Source: Herbaspirillum sp. Sphag64 (lineage in GTDB: Bacteria > Pseudomonadota > Gammaproteobacteria > Burkholderiales > Burkholderiaceae_D). From it: a stretch of 64,000 bases of DNA. Both the position numbers and the translations under genes were made by a program. Below, one piece after another: positions 50,781 through 59,702 of the stretch. Numbering within the stretch: the stretch's first letter is position 1; the number at the start of each line of letters is the position of its first letter. Under the pieces are notes generated by a model. That model was not told where the DNA came from, did no database searches, and saw only the letters and a list, made by a program, of their open reading frames with translations. The stretch is taken from the NCBI RefSeq assembly GCF_014192645.1, contig NZ_JACHYE010000008.1, positions 1 through 64,000 on the forward strand. The letters run 5' to 3'.

Positions 50781-53405
50781 ATGACAAACAATGCTGATAT
50801 CACATTCGCAACTGCTACATATTCGACCTCTGCATCCGACGACGTACTGTCGCTGAATCATTCTCAGCAAAAAATTAATCGCTATATCGAGGCTTACCGC
50901 CAGCACGGTTACCGTGTTGCCCGGCTGGATCCCCTGGATACGATCAAGGTGCCTGCGCTGGCAGAATTGTCGCCGTCATTTTGGGGCATCACCGACGAGG
51001 ACGTCCGTCGTTGGCGCACCGGCAGCGGCTTTGCCGGGACCACGACGAAACAGCTGAACGACCATTTACAGGCACTTTACGCAGGCAGTATTGGTGTCGA
51101 TGGCAGCGGCGTGCGTAACACGACACGACAACAATGGCTGTTTGACGCCTTCGAACAGCAACAGCAAGGACATCAGCAAACCTCCCTGCCACTGCAGCAA
51201 CAGACTGCTCTATTGCAGCGTCTGATACAAGCCGAACAATGGGAGCACTTCGTCCAGGAGCACTATCCCAAGGCCAAGCGGTTTTCGCTGGAAGGATGCG
51301 AGAGTCTGCTGCTGCTCATGGACGCCTTGCTTGATGCCAGCAATGCGCAGGGCATCCGCAAATTCTTCTTTGCCATGCCGCATCGGGGCCGCTTGAATCT
51401 TCTGGTCAATTTCATGCAAATTGCGCCGGAACGTATTTTGTCCCACTTTGACACGACGACTACCACTGCACAGCGCCATCACGATCTGCCTTTCCATCTT
51501 GGTGTGACGAGCACCAGAGAGACGGTACACGGTGTGGTTGAGCTCAAGCTAGCACACAACCCTTCGCATCTGGAAAGTGTCTACCCGATCTTGCTGGGCA
51601 TGACGCGGGCGGCACAGGACGCACAGAGCGCCACGACCGCTGCCCCTACCTCGGTCGTGTTGCATGGTGATGCCGCATTCAGCGGTCAGGGCGTGGTCAT
51701 GGAGTCACTGAAGTTAAGCCAGCACCAGGGCTATGCGGTCAATGGCACGATCCATGTGATCATCAATAACCAGATTGGCTTTACCACGCCAAATCCACTG
51801 AACCCGGCAACGCATGTCCTGTGCACCGATATTGCCAGGATCGTCGATGCGCCGGTCTTGCATGTGAATGCAGATGATCCTGTGGCAGTCGTACAGGTGG
51901 CGCAACTGGCGTTTGCCTATCGCCAGCAGTTTGGTGTCGATGTCGTGATTGATCTGGTCGGCTATCGTCGCTGGGGACATGCGGAACAGGATACGGCCAG
52001 CGTTACCCAAGCGCCACTGCATGCGCTGATTGATCGTCAGCCAACTATTACGACACTGTTTCAGGAACAGTTGCAGCGCAACTTTAGCGACTTTATTGAC
52101 CACGGTGCACAATGGCGCGAACAGGCACGGAAGAGCTTCCATGGAGTAACGCACCCAGCCAGACAATCACCGCAGACATCACTGTATCCTGCCACCGGGG
52201 CGGCAACTGAGACGGCTGTTCCTTTATCCCGACTGCGTCAGTTTGTCGACACAATGACCACGCTGCCACCTCACTTCGATCCGCATCCGGTTGTCGCAAC
52301 ACTAATCGACAAATGGCAAGCCGCAGTTACCCAGACCGATGGCGTTGCCGACTGGTGTCTGGCAGAAAACCTGGCCTATGCCAGCCTGTTGAGTGAGGGC
52401 TACAGTATTCGTCTGTCCGGTATGGACGTGGAGCGTGGCACCTTCATGCACCGACATGCTATATGGCACAACCAGCAGGCCGAAATACGCATCAAGGAGA
52501 GCGTAGCGATGGCCAGACATATGCCGTTGTTAAGCGTTGCCGCAGGACAGGCACGTTGCGCTATCGTCAATTCACCACTGAGTGAAGAAGCCGTGCTGGG
52601 TTTTGAGTATGGCTATAGCGTCCAGACCAGCAAACCCGGTCTGGTAATGTGGGAAGCGCAGTTTGGTGATTTTGTGAATGGCGCACAGATCATGGTGGAC
52701 CAATATGTCAGTTCAGGGGCAGCAAAGTGGGGCTACACGTCAGGTCTGGTAATGTCGCTGCCGCATGGTTATGAAGGTGTCGGGCCAGAGCATTCCAGCG
52801 CTTATCTGAGCCGATTCCTGTTGCTGTGCGCGGAAGAAAACATGCGCGTCGTGTATCTTTCCGAATCGGCCCAATGGTTCCATCTGTTACGTGAGCAGGC
52901 ACGCTCAACGCAACCAACGCCGTTGATCGTGATGGCACCAAAAGCGCAGTTATACCAAAATCAGGCATCGTTCTCGGAGGTGTCGGCAATCACTGGTGGT
53001 GCCTTTGCGCCAGTATTAGCTGATCCGCAACAACCAGTGGCGGAGCAGGTCAAACGGGTTGTGCTGTGCAGCGGCAAAGTCTTTCATGATCTGGACGCAC
53101 ACCGCCGTCTGGCAGCGCAGTCATCCGTGGCATTGCTGCGGGTGGAACAACTGTATCCGTTCCCGGCGACGCAGTTGCAGGACGAACTTACCCGCTTCCC
53201 TTCACTCACCGAGGTAGTCTGGGTGCAGGAAGAAGACAAGAATCAGGGTGCATGGTACTTCCTGCGTGAGCACTTGGAGGCAATCCTGCCAGATCAGGCT
53301 GCACTGCGACTGGTCTGCCGGCCAGCCAGAGCAGCCGGAGCGCACGCTTCTTCGACGCAACACAAGGCTGAGCAGGCAGCACTGCTATTGGCGGCATTGC
53401 AATGA
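50781..53405 (+). CDS. 2-oxoglutarate dehydrogenase E1-like protein (orphan, divergent)
   Basis: An 874-residue thiamine-diphosphate E1 of the SucA/DHTKD1 type. Conserved blocks: KRFSLEGCESL, MPHRGRLNLLVN, LAHNPSHLESV, HGDAAFSGQGVVMESLKLS, VIINNQIGFTTPN (ThDP/Mg site), DVVIDLVGYRR, then a C-terminal transketolase-like half (ESVAMARHMPLLS, LPHGYEGVGPEHSSAYLSRF). It differs from canonical SucA where YRRHGHNEADEP is replaced by YRRWGHAEQDTA, and it is ~60-70 residues shorter. No E2 (sucB) or E3 gene follows. It may be a second E1 for another 2-oxo acid (e.g. 2-oxoadipate) borrowing E2/E3, or a stand-alone decarboxylase. Starts at ATG 50781. Confidence 0.87.
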   Translation: MTNNADITFATATYSTSASDDVLSLNHSQQKINRYIEAYRQHGYRVARLDPLDTIKVPALAELSPSFWGITDEDVRRWRTGSGFAGTTTKQLNDHLQALYAGSIGVDGSGVRNTTRQQWLFDAFEQQQQGHQQTSLPLQQQTALLQRLIQAEQWEHFVQEHYPKAKRFSLEGCESLLLLMDALLDASNAQGIRKFFFAMPHRGRLNLLVNFMQIAPERILSHFDTTTTTAQRHHDLPFHLGVTSTRETVHGVVELKLAHNPSHLESVYPILLGMTRAAQDAQSATTAAPTSVVLHGDAAFSGQGVVMESLKLSQHQGYAVNGTIHVIINNQIGFTTPNPLNPATHVLCTDIARIVDAPVLHVNADDPVAVVQVAQLAFAYRQQFGVDVVIDLVGYRRWGHAEQDTASVTQAPLHALIDRQPTITTLFQEQLQRNFSDFIDHGAQWREQARKSFHGVTHPARQSPQTSLYPATGAATETAVPLSRLRQFVDTMTTLPPHFDPHPVVATLIDKWQAAVTQTDGVADWCLAENLAYASLLSEGYSIRLSGMDVERGTFMHRHAIWHNQQAEIRIKESVAMARHMPLLSVAAGQARCAIVNSPLSEEAVLGFEYGYSVQTSKPGLVMWEAQFGDFVNGAQIMVDQYVSSGAAKWGYTSGLVMSLPHGYEGVGPEHSSAYLSRFLLLCAEENMRVVYLSESAQWFHLLREQARSTQPTPLIVMAPKAQLYQNQASFSEVSAITGGAFAPVLADPQQPVAEQVKRVVLCSGKVFHDLDAHRRLAAQSSVALLRVEQLYPFPATQLQDELTRFPSLTEVVWVQEEDKNQGAWYFLREHLEAILPDQAALRLVCRPARAAGAHASSTQHKAEQAALLLAALQ

Positions 53406-53574
53406 TGCCCTGAGGCACCAGACGAATGAAGTGCCATTCCGCCACGGTGTCATGACGCCGTGGTGGCCTTTATCAAGACTCCTCATTACAATTGTGCGCA
53501 TTCTGGCAAGCATTTGATTGTTAGCTGCCGTCCAGTCATGTTCCACCGTATTGCTGACTTTTCATTTTCAATCC

Positions 53575-54114
53575 ATGACAACGCGTAAAGCCTACCATCC
53601 GCTGTCAGTGTCTCTACACTGGCTGATTTTTATACTTTTCGTTGTCGCGCTGGCCGCGATTGAATATCGGGATGATATTCCCAAGGGTGAGCCATTGCGC
53701 GATATTCTCAGGACAGTTCATATGCATGCCGGTCAGCTGGTGTTTGTATTTGTGGTTATCCGCGTCCTGGCACGCTGGCGCTTCGGTGCGCCAGAGGAAT
53801 TGCAAGCATCGCAATGGCAACGACTGGGAGCAACCGGTGTTCATCTGGCGCTGTATTTTGTCATGTTTGCCTTGCCCATCAGTGGCATTCTTTTCACCCA
53901 GGCCGGGGGTAGAGACATTGTATTTTTTAGCATGACGCTGCCGCAATTCATTGCCGAGAATCAGGACATCCGTGGTCCGATCAAGGAATTCCATGAGTTT
54001 CTCGGCAATGCCGTCTACTACCTCGTGGGTATCCATGTCGCAGCAGCGCTGTGGCATCAATTCGTGCTGAAGGATCGTATTTTGCAACGCATGCGCTGGC
54101 ACAAGGACAACTGA
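53575..54114 (+). CDS. cytochrome b561-family membrane protein
   Basis: A ~180-residue four-helix di-heme b-type cytochrome. Heme-ligand histidines are in VSLHWLIF, VHMHAGQLV, EFHEFLGN and GIHVAAALWHQF. Bacterial members pass electrons from ubiquinol or accept them from superoxide. ATG 53575 (MTTRKAY) was chosen over an in-frame TTG at 53518. It lies 9 bases before the LysR gene, so they may be co-transcribed. Confidence 0.88.
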   Translation: MTTRKAYHPLSVSLHWLIFILFVVALAAIEYRDDIPKGEPLRDILRTVHMHAGQLVFVFVVIRVLARWRFGAPEELQASQWQRLGATGVHLALYFVMFALPISGILFTQAGGRDIVFFSMTLPQFIAENQDIRGPIKEFHEFLGNAVYYLVGIHVAAALWHQFVLKDRILQRMRWHKDN

Positions 54115-54123
54115 TTCGGGTCC

Positions 54124-55338
54124 ATGGCATTGCTGAACCTGCGTCACCTTTACGTCTTCAATATCGTCGCTACCACTGGTGGCGTACGTCGCTCGTCGGA
54201 TACCCTGCTGCGCGATTCATCGGCCGTTGCACGCTCTGTAGCGGCACTGGAGAGTAGTCTCGCGGTACCGCTGTTTGAACGCAAAGGCCGTGGCATGTTG
54301 CTTACCGCAGCTGGTGAAGCGGTGCAACTGCGGGTGCGGCGTATTGAAAACGAACTGCGGGAGGTCCGCGACGATGCATTACGCCTGTCCGATCGTTCCG
54401 GCGGACAGGTTGCCGCGCTCGATGCCTTGTTCAACGAACGCCGTCTGCTGGCCGCAGTACTGCTGGCAGAAGCCCATCACATGCCCAGTGTGGCAAGGCG
54501 CATGGAGGTATCGCCACCGGCGGTGAGTCAGGCCATTTCGCTGCTGGAAGGTCTGCTAGGCCAGTCACTTTTCTTTCGTACCGCACAGGGTATGTTGCCG
54601 ACCGATGCCGGACGGCGCTGGACTGAGCACTTCGAACGTGCGCTGGCAGAGCTGCGACACATTCCTGCCGATATTGCCGCACTAGCCGGGTCGGTTCAGG
54701 GCAGCGTGACCATCGGCACCTTGCCACTGGTACGCTATGAAATCCTGCCGCGCGCCATTGCGACATTGCTGCACCACCATCCCGGCCTGCATATCCGTTC
54801 GCTGGAAAGTCCCTATGAAGAACTATCGGCCGGCCTGATGAGTGGCCGTATTGACTTCATCATCGGCTCGCTGCGTCCGTTCGATAGCGATACATTTGTA
54901 TCGATGCCACTGTTCACGGACAAGGCGGTGCTGACCGCACGTGTGGACCATCCGCTGACGCGAAAGAAAAAAATCAAGCTCACTGATCTGGCCGATTATC
55001 CTTGGGTCATGGCCCATGCCGGTACGCCTTTACGTACATTGCTGGAGGAATTTTTCGCAACACAAGGCGTGAGCTGGCCATCAACTGCCGTAGAAACAGG
55101 TGATCAGGCGCTAGTGCGTGGATTACTGTGCGCCAGCGATATGCTCACGGTACTCTCAGCACATCGACTGCAGCATGAAGTGCACTCCGGCGCATTGACC
55201 GCGCTCCCGTTTGACTTGCCAGGTATGGAACGCATCATTGGCGTCACGCTCAGGAAGGGTGCGCATCTTTCGCCCGGTGCAACCGCCTTGCTTGGTGAAA
55301 TTGAAAACATTACAACGACACTACAGCAAGCTGCCTGA
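54124..55338 (+). CDS. LysR-family regulator with two helix-turn-helix domains
   Basis: At 404 residues it is ~100 longer than ordinary LysR proteins. Residues ~3-70 form one LysR HTH (LNLRHLYVFNIVATTGGVRR ... VAALESSLAVPLFERKGRGMLLTAAG). Residues ~100-170 form a second one (LLAAVLLAEAHHMPSVARRM, VSPPAVSQAISLLEGLLGQS, FFRTAQGMLPTDAG). One substrate-binding domain follows (~190-395: SVTIGTLPLVRYEILP, LSAGLMSGRIDFIIG). The next gene is an aromatic-acid MFS importer 152 bases downstream, so a role in aromatic uptake or breakdown is plausible. Confidence 0.9.
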   Translation: MALLNLRHLYVFNIVATTGGVRRSSDTLLRDSSAVARSVAALESSLAVPLFERKGRGMLLTAAGEAVQLRVRRIENELREVRDDALRLSDRSGGQVAALDALFNERRLLAAVLLAEAHHMPSVARRMEVSPPAVSQAISLLEGLLGQSLFFRTAQGMLPTDAGRRWTEHFERALAELRHIPADIAALAGSVQGSVTIGTLPLVRYEILPRAIATLLHHHPGLHIRSLESPYEELSAGLMSGRIDFIIGSLRPFDSDTFVSMPLFTDKAVLTARVDHPLTRKKKIKLTDLADYPWVMAHAGTPLRTLLEEFFATQGVSWPSTAVETGDQALVRGLLCASDMLTVLSAHRLQHEVHSGALTALPFDLPGMERIIGVTLRKGAHLSPGATALLGEIENITTTLQQAA

Positions 55339-55490
55339 TGCCGTAGCAGAAGCAGATAAGTAAATTGCAACAGTCTGGTGACTGAACGCAATACGATAGA
55401 AGGACGTCAGTCGTACACTTTCTGACAGAGGAGCAATGGCGCGGCCACTGTTCGATAACAACGATAATTTCGGACTCACCAGGAGACACC

Positions 55491-56819
55491 ATGAGTACAG
55501 CATCCACGCTGGATGTACGCGCGCATATCAACGGTCGCAAGATGTCGGGCTATCAGTGGCTATTACTGATTCTCTGCTTTTTGATCGTGGCCACCGACGG
55601 TATTGATGTCGCGATCATGGGCTTTCTGGCGCCGGACATCATTCGCGAATGGTCAATCTCACGCACTGCGTTCGGCGTAGTGATGAGTGCGGCGCCAGTT
55701 GGATTAGCCATTGGTGCATTGGTCGTTGGTCCACTGTCGGACCGCTTTGGTCGCAAAAAACTGTTGATGGCCACCGTCGCCTGGTTCGGTGTATTCAGCC
55801 TGCTCAGCGCCACCGCACCCAATGTAGTCGTCTTGTCGACATTACGCTTTCTGACCGGTTTAGGCTTGGGAGCTGCGATGCCAAACGCCACCACCCTGCT
55901 CTCGGAATACGTCCCTGAACGCGCCCGCAGCACTTTGCTGGCCATCATGTTTACTGGCTTCAATCTGGGTTCTGCCGTCGTTGGTTTCGGTGCTGCCGCG
56001 TTGTTGCCACATTATGGCTGGCGCACGGTGCTGGCAGTCGGCGGCGCATTGCCGTTGCTGTGCCTGCCGTTCTATCTGGTGCTGATTCCAGAGTCAGTGC
56101 GCTTCTTGGTCGTACGCAAGTTCCCGGCAGAACGCATTGCGCGTACGCTGAAAAAAGTCTGTGGCGGAGACTTCGCTGCCGACCAGACATTCACCATCAG
56201 TGAACCGACCGTTTATGGCAGCCAGCCGGGCAAGGTACTGCTGTCGTCGTCCTATCGACACATCACCTTGTCGCTGTGGGGAACCTATTTCATGGGCCTG
56301 CTGGTGATTTATCTGCTCGGTGGCTGGTTGCCAACCCTGATCAAGGATGCCGGCCTGCCCATTGAGCGCGCCGCCAATATCACCGCCATGTTCCAGCTGG
56401 GTGGTACTGCCGGAGCATTGACGGTGGGCTTCCTGATGGATCGTCTGACACCGGCCAAGGTGCTGGCAGCGGCCTATATTGCCGGTGCTTTCTTCATCTT
56501 GCTGTTGGCTTCCGGCAGCGTGAATTCGGGCATGTTCGCCGCCTATGTGTTGCTGGCCGGATTTTGCATGAACGGTGCGCAGACTGGCATGAATGCCTTT
56601 GCACCATCGTGCTATCCCACCGTCGTGCGTGCTACCGGTGTGAGCTGGATGCTGGGCGTCGGTCGCTTTGGCAGCATCCTTGGTTCTTTTGCTGGTGGTG
56701 TGCTGTTATCGCTGGGCTGGGGATTCTCTGCAGTGATTTCGGTATTGGCAATTCCGGCAGCGATTGCCGCCATCACTATCGTGTTTGTGCGCCTCGTGCA
56801 ACGTCCGGTTGCAGCATAA
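55491..56819 (+). CDS. MFS aromatic acid:H+ symporter (AAHS family, PcaK/BenK-like)
   Basis: A 442-residue 12-helix transporter with the AAHS signature in helix 1 (ATDGIDVAIMGFLAPDI, like DGxD) and loop 2-3 GPLSDRFGRKKLL, plus FLTGLGLGAAMPNATTLLSE. These import benzoate-type acids with protons. In a window rich in protocatechuate genes it may import an aromatic acid feeding the pca route. Good AGGAGA box. It is followed by a strong hairpin. Confidence 0.88.
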   Translation: MSTASTLDVRAHINGRKMSGYQWLLLILCFLIVATDGIDVAIMGFLAPDIIREWSISRTAFGVVMSAAPVGLAIGALVVGPLSDRFGRKKLLMATVAWFGVFSLLSATAPNVVVLSTLRFLTGLGLGAAMPNATTLLSEYVPERARSTLLAIMFTGFNLGSAVVGFGAAALLPHYGWRTVLAVGGALPLLCLPFYLVLIPESVRFLVVRKFPAERIARTLKKVCGGDFAADQTFTISEPTVYGSQPGKVLLSSSYRHITLSLWGTYFMGLLVIYLLGGWLPTLIKDAGLPIERAANITAMFQLGGTAGALTVGFLMDRLTPAKVLAAAYIAGAFFILLLASGSVNSGMFAAYVLLAGFCMNGAQTGMNAFAPSCYPTVVRATGVSWMLGVGRFGSILGSFAGGVLLSLGWGFSAVISVLAIPAAIAAITIVFVRLVQRPVAA

Positions 56820-56824
56820 ACACG

Positions 56825-56859
56825 GTATCACCGCCACGAATTTTTCGTGGCGGTGATAC
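56825..56859. terminator. strong stem-loop after MFS gene
   Basis: Perfect 16-bp arms (GTATCACCGCCACGAA / TTCGTGGCGGTGATAC) with a 3-nt loop. No T-run follows, so it is a terminator-like or mRNA-stabilising hairpin. Confidence 0.75.
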
Positions 56860-56909
56860 GATAGCGGCTTTGTCGCAGGCGCATACCTGCACAAGTCGAA
56901 AGTCACGCT

Positions 56910-58280
56910 GTGCACGTTTCTCAAGCAATCGGCCCAAGCGCCGCACATCCGGACGGTTTACCTCCTGAACAACGCCTGCTGGCCATCATCACGGTGGTGC
57001 TGGGACTGACCATGGCCGTCATGGACGGCTCCATTGTCAATCTGGCACTACCGACGATGGCGCACGAAATGCATGCCTCTGCGGCCGAGGCAATCTGGAT
57101 TGTCAACAGCTATCAGATTGCGATGGCGGTTTGTCTGCTACCACTGGCTTCACTGGGCGAAGTGATCGGCCACCGTCGCATCTATCTGCTGGGTCTGGTG
57201 TTGTTCACTTTCGCCTCACTCGCCTGCACACTGAGCGGAAACATCACCCAACTCAGTCTGGCGCGGGTACTGCAAGGTCTTGGTGCTGCCGGGATTCTCA
57301 GTGTGAATACGGCATTGATCCGCTTCATCTATCCGGTACGGATGTTGGGCCGCGCAGTGGGCTATAACGCACTGGTGGCAGGAAGTGCTTCGGCATTGGG
57401 GCCTAGCGTGGCGGGTGTGATCCTGCATGTGGCGTCATGGCACTGGCTGTTTCTGATCAATATTCCGCTGGGCTTGCTGGCACTGAGCATTGGTCTGCGC
57501 GCGCTGCCGTTCAATCCACTATCGGCTCGTAAATACGATGTCACCAGCGCCTTGCTGTGTCTGCTGTTTGTCGGGCTGACCTTGTACACCTTTGATGCAC
57601 TGGCGCATCTACAGGGCCTGTCGGTGGTACTGCCTTGTGGCGTGCTGGCTGCTGCGGTGCTGTGGATGTTACTGCGGCTGCAATCGGCCAGTGCGCCGAT
57701 GCTGCCACTGGATCTGCTGCGTATTCCACTATTCGGGTTGTCCATCAGCACGTCGATCTGTGCGTTCGCGGCACAATCGACGGTCCTCGTGATGCTGCCG
57801 TTCCTGCTGCAAAATCAGCTAGGATTACCGGCAGCGAAAGCGGGTCTGTTGCTGACCACCTGGCCGATCACATTGGCGATGGCTGGTCTGCTGTCTGGCA
57901 GATTGTCGGACCGGATTGCAGCAGGTCTGCTCGGTGGATTGGGTCTGGCAGTTCTGACGGCAGGCTTGCTCGGCTTGCTCTGTGTGCAGCAATCAACACC
58001 GACACCGGTGATTGCCTTGTTGCTGGGTGTTTGTGGCATCGGCTTTGGCATCTTCCAGTCACCGAATAATCGCGCCATGATCAGCGCTTCACCACGTACT
58101 CGCAGCGGCGCGGCCAGCGGCATGCTCGGTACTGCCAGACTGACCGGACAAACACTCGGTGCGGCGCTGGTGGCACTTATTCTCAATACCTCGGCGATTC
58201 CCTATCCCGTAGTGCTTTACTGTGCCGCCAGTCTGGCTGGTGTGGCCTGTGTGGTGAGCCTGACGCGGCTACGGTTCTGA
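56910..58280 (+). CDS. MFS drug/metabolite exporter, DHA2 (14-helix) type
   Basis: A 456-residue transporter with motif A-like GEVIGHRRIYLLG, the DHA2 helix-1 motif TMAVMDGSIVNLALPTM, and antiporter motif C-like GSASALGPSVAGVIL in helix 5. Such proteins expel drugs or cationic dyes by proton antiport. It starts at GTG 56910; TTG or later starts are possible. Substrate unknown. Separate from the AAHS gene by the stem-loop at 56825. Confidence 0.83.
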   Translation: MHVSQAIGPSAAHPDGLPPEQRLLAIITVVLGLTMAVMDGSIVNLALPTMAHEMHASAAEAIWIVNSYQIAMAVCLLPLASLGEVIGHRRIYLLGLVLFTFASLACTLSGNITQLSLARVLQGLGAAGILSVNTALIRFIYPVRMLGRAVGYNALVAGSASALGPSVAGVILHVASWHWLFLINIPLGLLALSIGLRALPFNPLSARKYDVTSALLCLLFVGLTLYTFDALAHLQGLSVVLPCGVLAAAVLWMLLRLQSASAPMLPLDLLRIPLFGLSISTSICAFAAQSTVLVMLPFLLQNQLGLPAAKAGLLLTTWPITLAMAGLLSGRLSDRIAAGLLGGLGLAVLTAGLLGLLCVQQSTPTPVIALLLGVCGIGFGIFQSPNNRAMISASPRTRSGAASGMLGTARLTGQTLGAALVALILNTSAIPYPVVLYCAASLAGVACVVSLTRLRF

Positions 58281-58322
58281 TGTTGCCGGCGTCAGGCGAT
58301 GCGCTGATCTACTCTGCGTGAA

Positions 58323-58868
58323 TCAGGCCTTGGCCAGTTCGTCGTGAATTGCCTGCACCAGACGTGCATCATCAGCGGTGACATCTGGGGCAAAGCGGCC
58401 AACAACCTGACCTTGTTTGTTGACCAGGAATTTCTCGAAATTCCATAACACGTCGGGTGCCGGATTGCCGGCAATGCCATAACCCTTGAGACGTTCACGG
58501 AATGGACCATCGCCTGTGGCTTGCGGTTGAGCGGCGGTCAATGCCGCGTACAACGGATGCTGGTCCTCGCCAACCACCGAGATCTTGGAGAACATCGGGA
58601 ACTGGACGTTATAGGTCAGCGAGCAGAATTCGCTGATCTCAGCGTCACTGCCGGGCTCTTGTCCCTTGAAATTGTTGGCCGGGAAACCCAGGATTTCGAG
58701 ACCCTTAGCACGCTCTGCCTCGTACAGCTTTTCCAGTGCTTCGTATTGCACGGTGAGCCCGCACTTGGAGGCGACGTTAACCACCAGCAGTACCTTGCCA
58801 CGGAATTCGGCGAGGTTGATGGCGGTGCCATCGATACGGTTCAGAGGGATGTCATAGAGGTTGCTCAT
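58323..58868 (-). CDS. glutathione peroxidase (BtuE-like)
   Basis: A 181-residue Cys-type glutathione/thioredoxin peroxidase. The catalytic Cys is in VNVASKCGLTVQY, the Gln in LGFPANNFKGQEPG (usual FPCNQF is FPANNF, so the resolving Cys and Gln are altered) and the Trp in VLWNFEKFLV. It reduces peroxides. ATG 58868 (MSNLYDIP) is the natural start; the frame extends upstream to 58922. Confidence 0.9.
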   Translation of the reverse strand: MSNLYDIPLNRIDGTAINLAEFRGKVLLVVNVASKCGLTVQYEALEKLYEAERAKGLEILGFPANNFKGQEPGSDAEISEFCSLTYNVQFPMFSKISVVGEDQHPLYAALTAAQPQATGDGPFRERLKGYGIAGNPAPDVLWNFEKFLVNKQGQVVGRFAPDVTADDARLVQAIHDELAKA

Positions 58869-58943
58869 CGTCGAATCCTTTGGGTAAAGTAAGAGAGCAA
58901 CTACTATACACAAGCTCGCCACAGCTCGCAGGCGACCCTTGTT

Positions 58944-59624
58944 TTACAGGTCGGCCCATTGCCTCAGCAGATTATGATAATGGCCTGTCAGACCAAGCAC
59001 TTCGGCAGTGTCTCCCAGGCTGGCACGCAGGCTGGAAATATTCTGGTCCAGCGCAAACAGCATGCTGCGCTGCCAGTCGTCACGCACCATGCTCTGTGTC
59101 CAGAAAAAAGAACAGACGCGCTCACCACGCGTGACCGGTTCAACCCGATGCAAACTGGTGGCGGGATACAAAATCAAATCGCCGGCCGGTAGTTTGACTT
59201 CATGCGTGCCATAGGTATCAACGACTACCAATTCACCGCCGTCATATTCTTCCGGCGCGGACAGAAACAAGGTGGAAGACAGGTCCGTGCGCATTGCCAG
59301 CGTACTGTCAGACAACTGTCGGACTGCTCCGTCAACGTGCAAGCCATAGTGCTCACCGCCGGCGTAAACATTGAACAGCGGCGGCATGACTGTGCGCGGT
59401 AGTGCCGCAGCAAAAAACAAGGGATTGGCTTTCAGTGCAGCCAGAATCCGGTTACCCAGCGCGACACATGTCGGCGAGTGTATTGGCAACTGGCGGTTGC
59501 GTTTAACCTTGGCACCTTGCTCGCCGACGGTTGCCTTGCCGTCAATCCAGTCGGCACGAACCAGTTCGCTGCGCAGTTCCCTGACCTGTTCGCCGCTGAG
59601 CACCTGAGGGATATGCAACATCAT
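58944..59624 (-). CDS. PKHD-type Fe(II)/2-oxoglutarate hydroxylase (PiuC/YbiX-like)
   Basis: A 226-residue dioxygenase with Fe ligands in [12 protein letters not shown] (His-x-Asp) and [14 protein letters not shown] (distal His, Arg for 2-oxoglutarate). The PiuC/YbiX family sits next to TonB siderophore receptors and is iron-regulated. Here it follows such a receptor after 78 bases on the same strand, giving the usual pairing. ATG 59624 is preceded by GGAG at 8 bases; 59621 is an adjacent alternative. Confidence 0.9.
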   Translation of the reverse strand: MMLHIPQVLSGEQVRELRSELVRADWIDGKATVGEQGAKVKRNRQLPIHSPTCVALGNRILAALKANPLFFAAALPRTVMPPLFNVYAGGEHYGLHVDGAVRQLSDSTLAMRTDLSSTLFLSAPEEYDGGELVVVDTYGTHEVKLPAGDLILYPATSLHRVEPVTRGERVCSFFWTQSMVRDDWQRSMLFALDQNISSLRASLGDTAEVLGLTGHYHNLLRQWADL

Positions 59625-59702
59625 GAGGTCTTCTCCATGCGTGTAAATACTTTGTCGGCTACGCCTCGCCCGGCCAGCGAGGCGCGTTACCAAACTGAGT
59701 AC

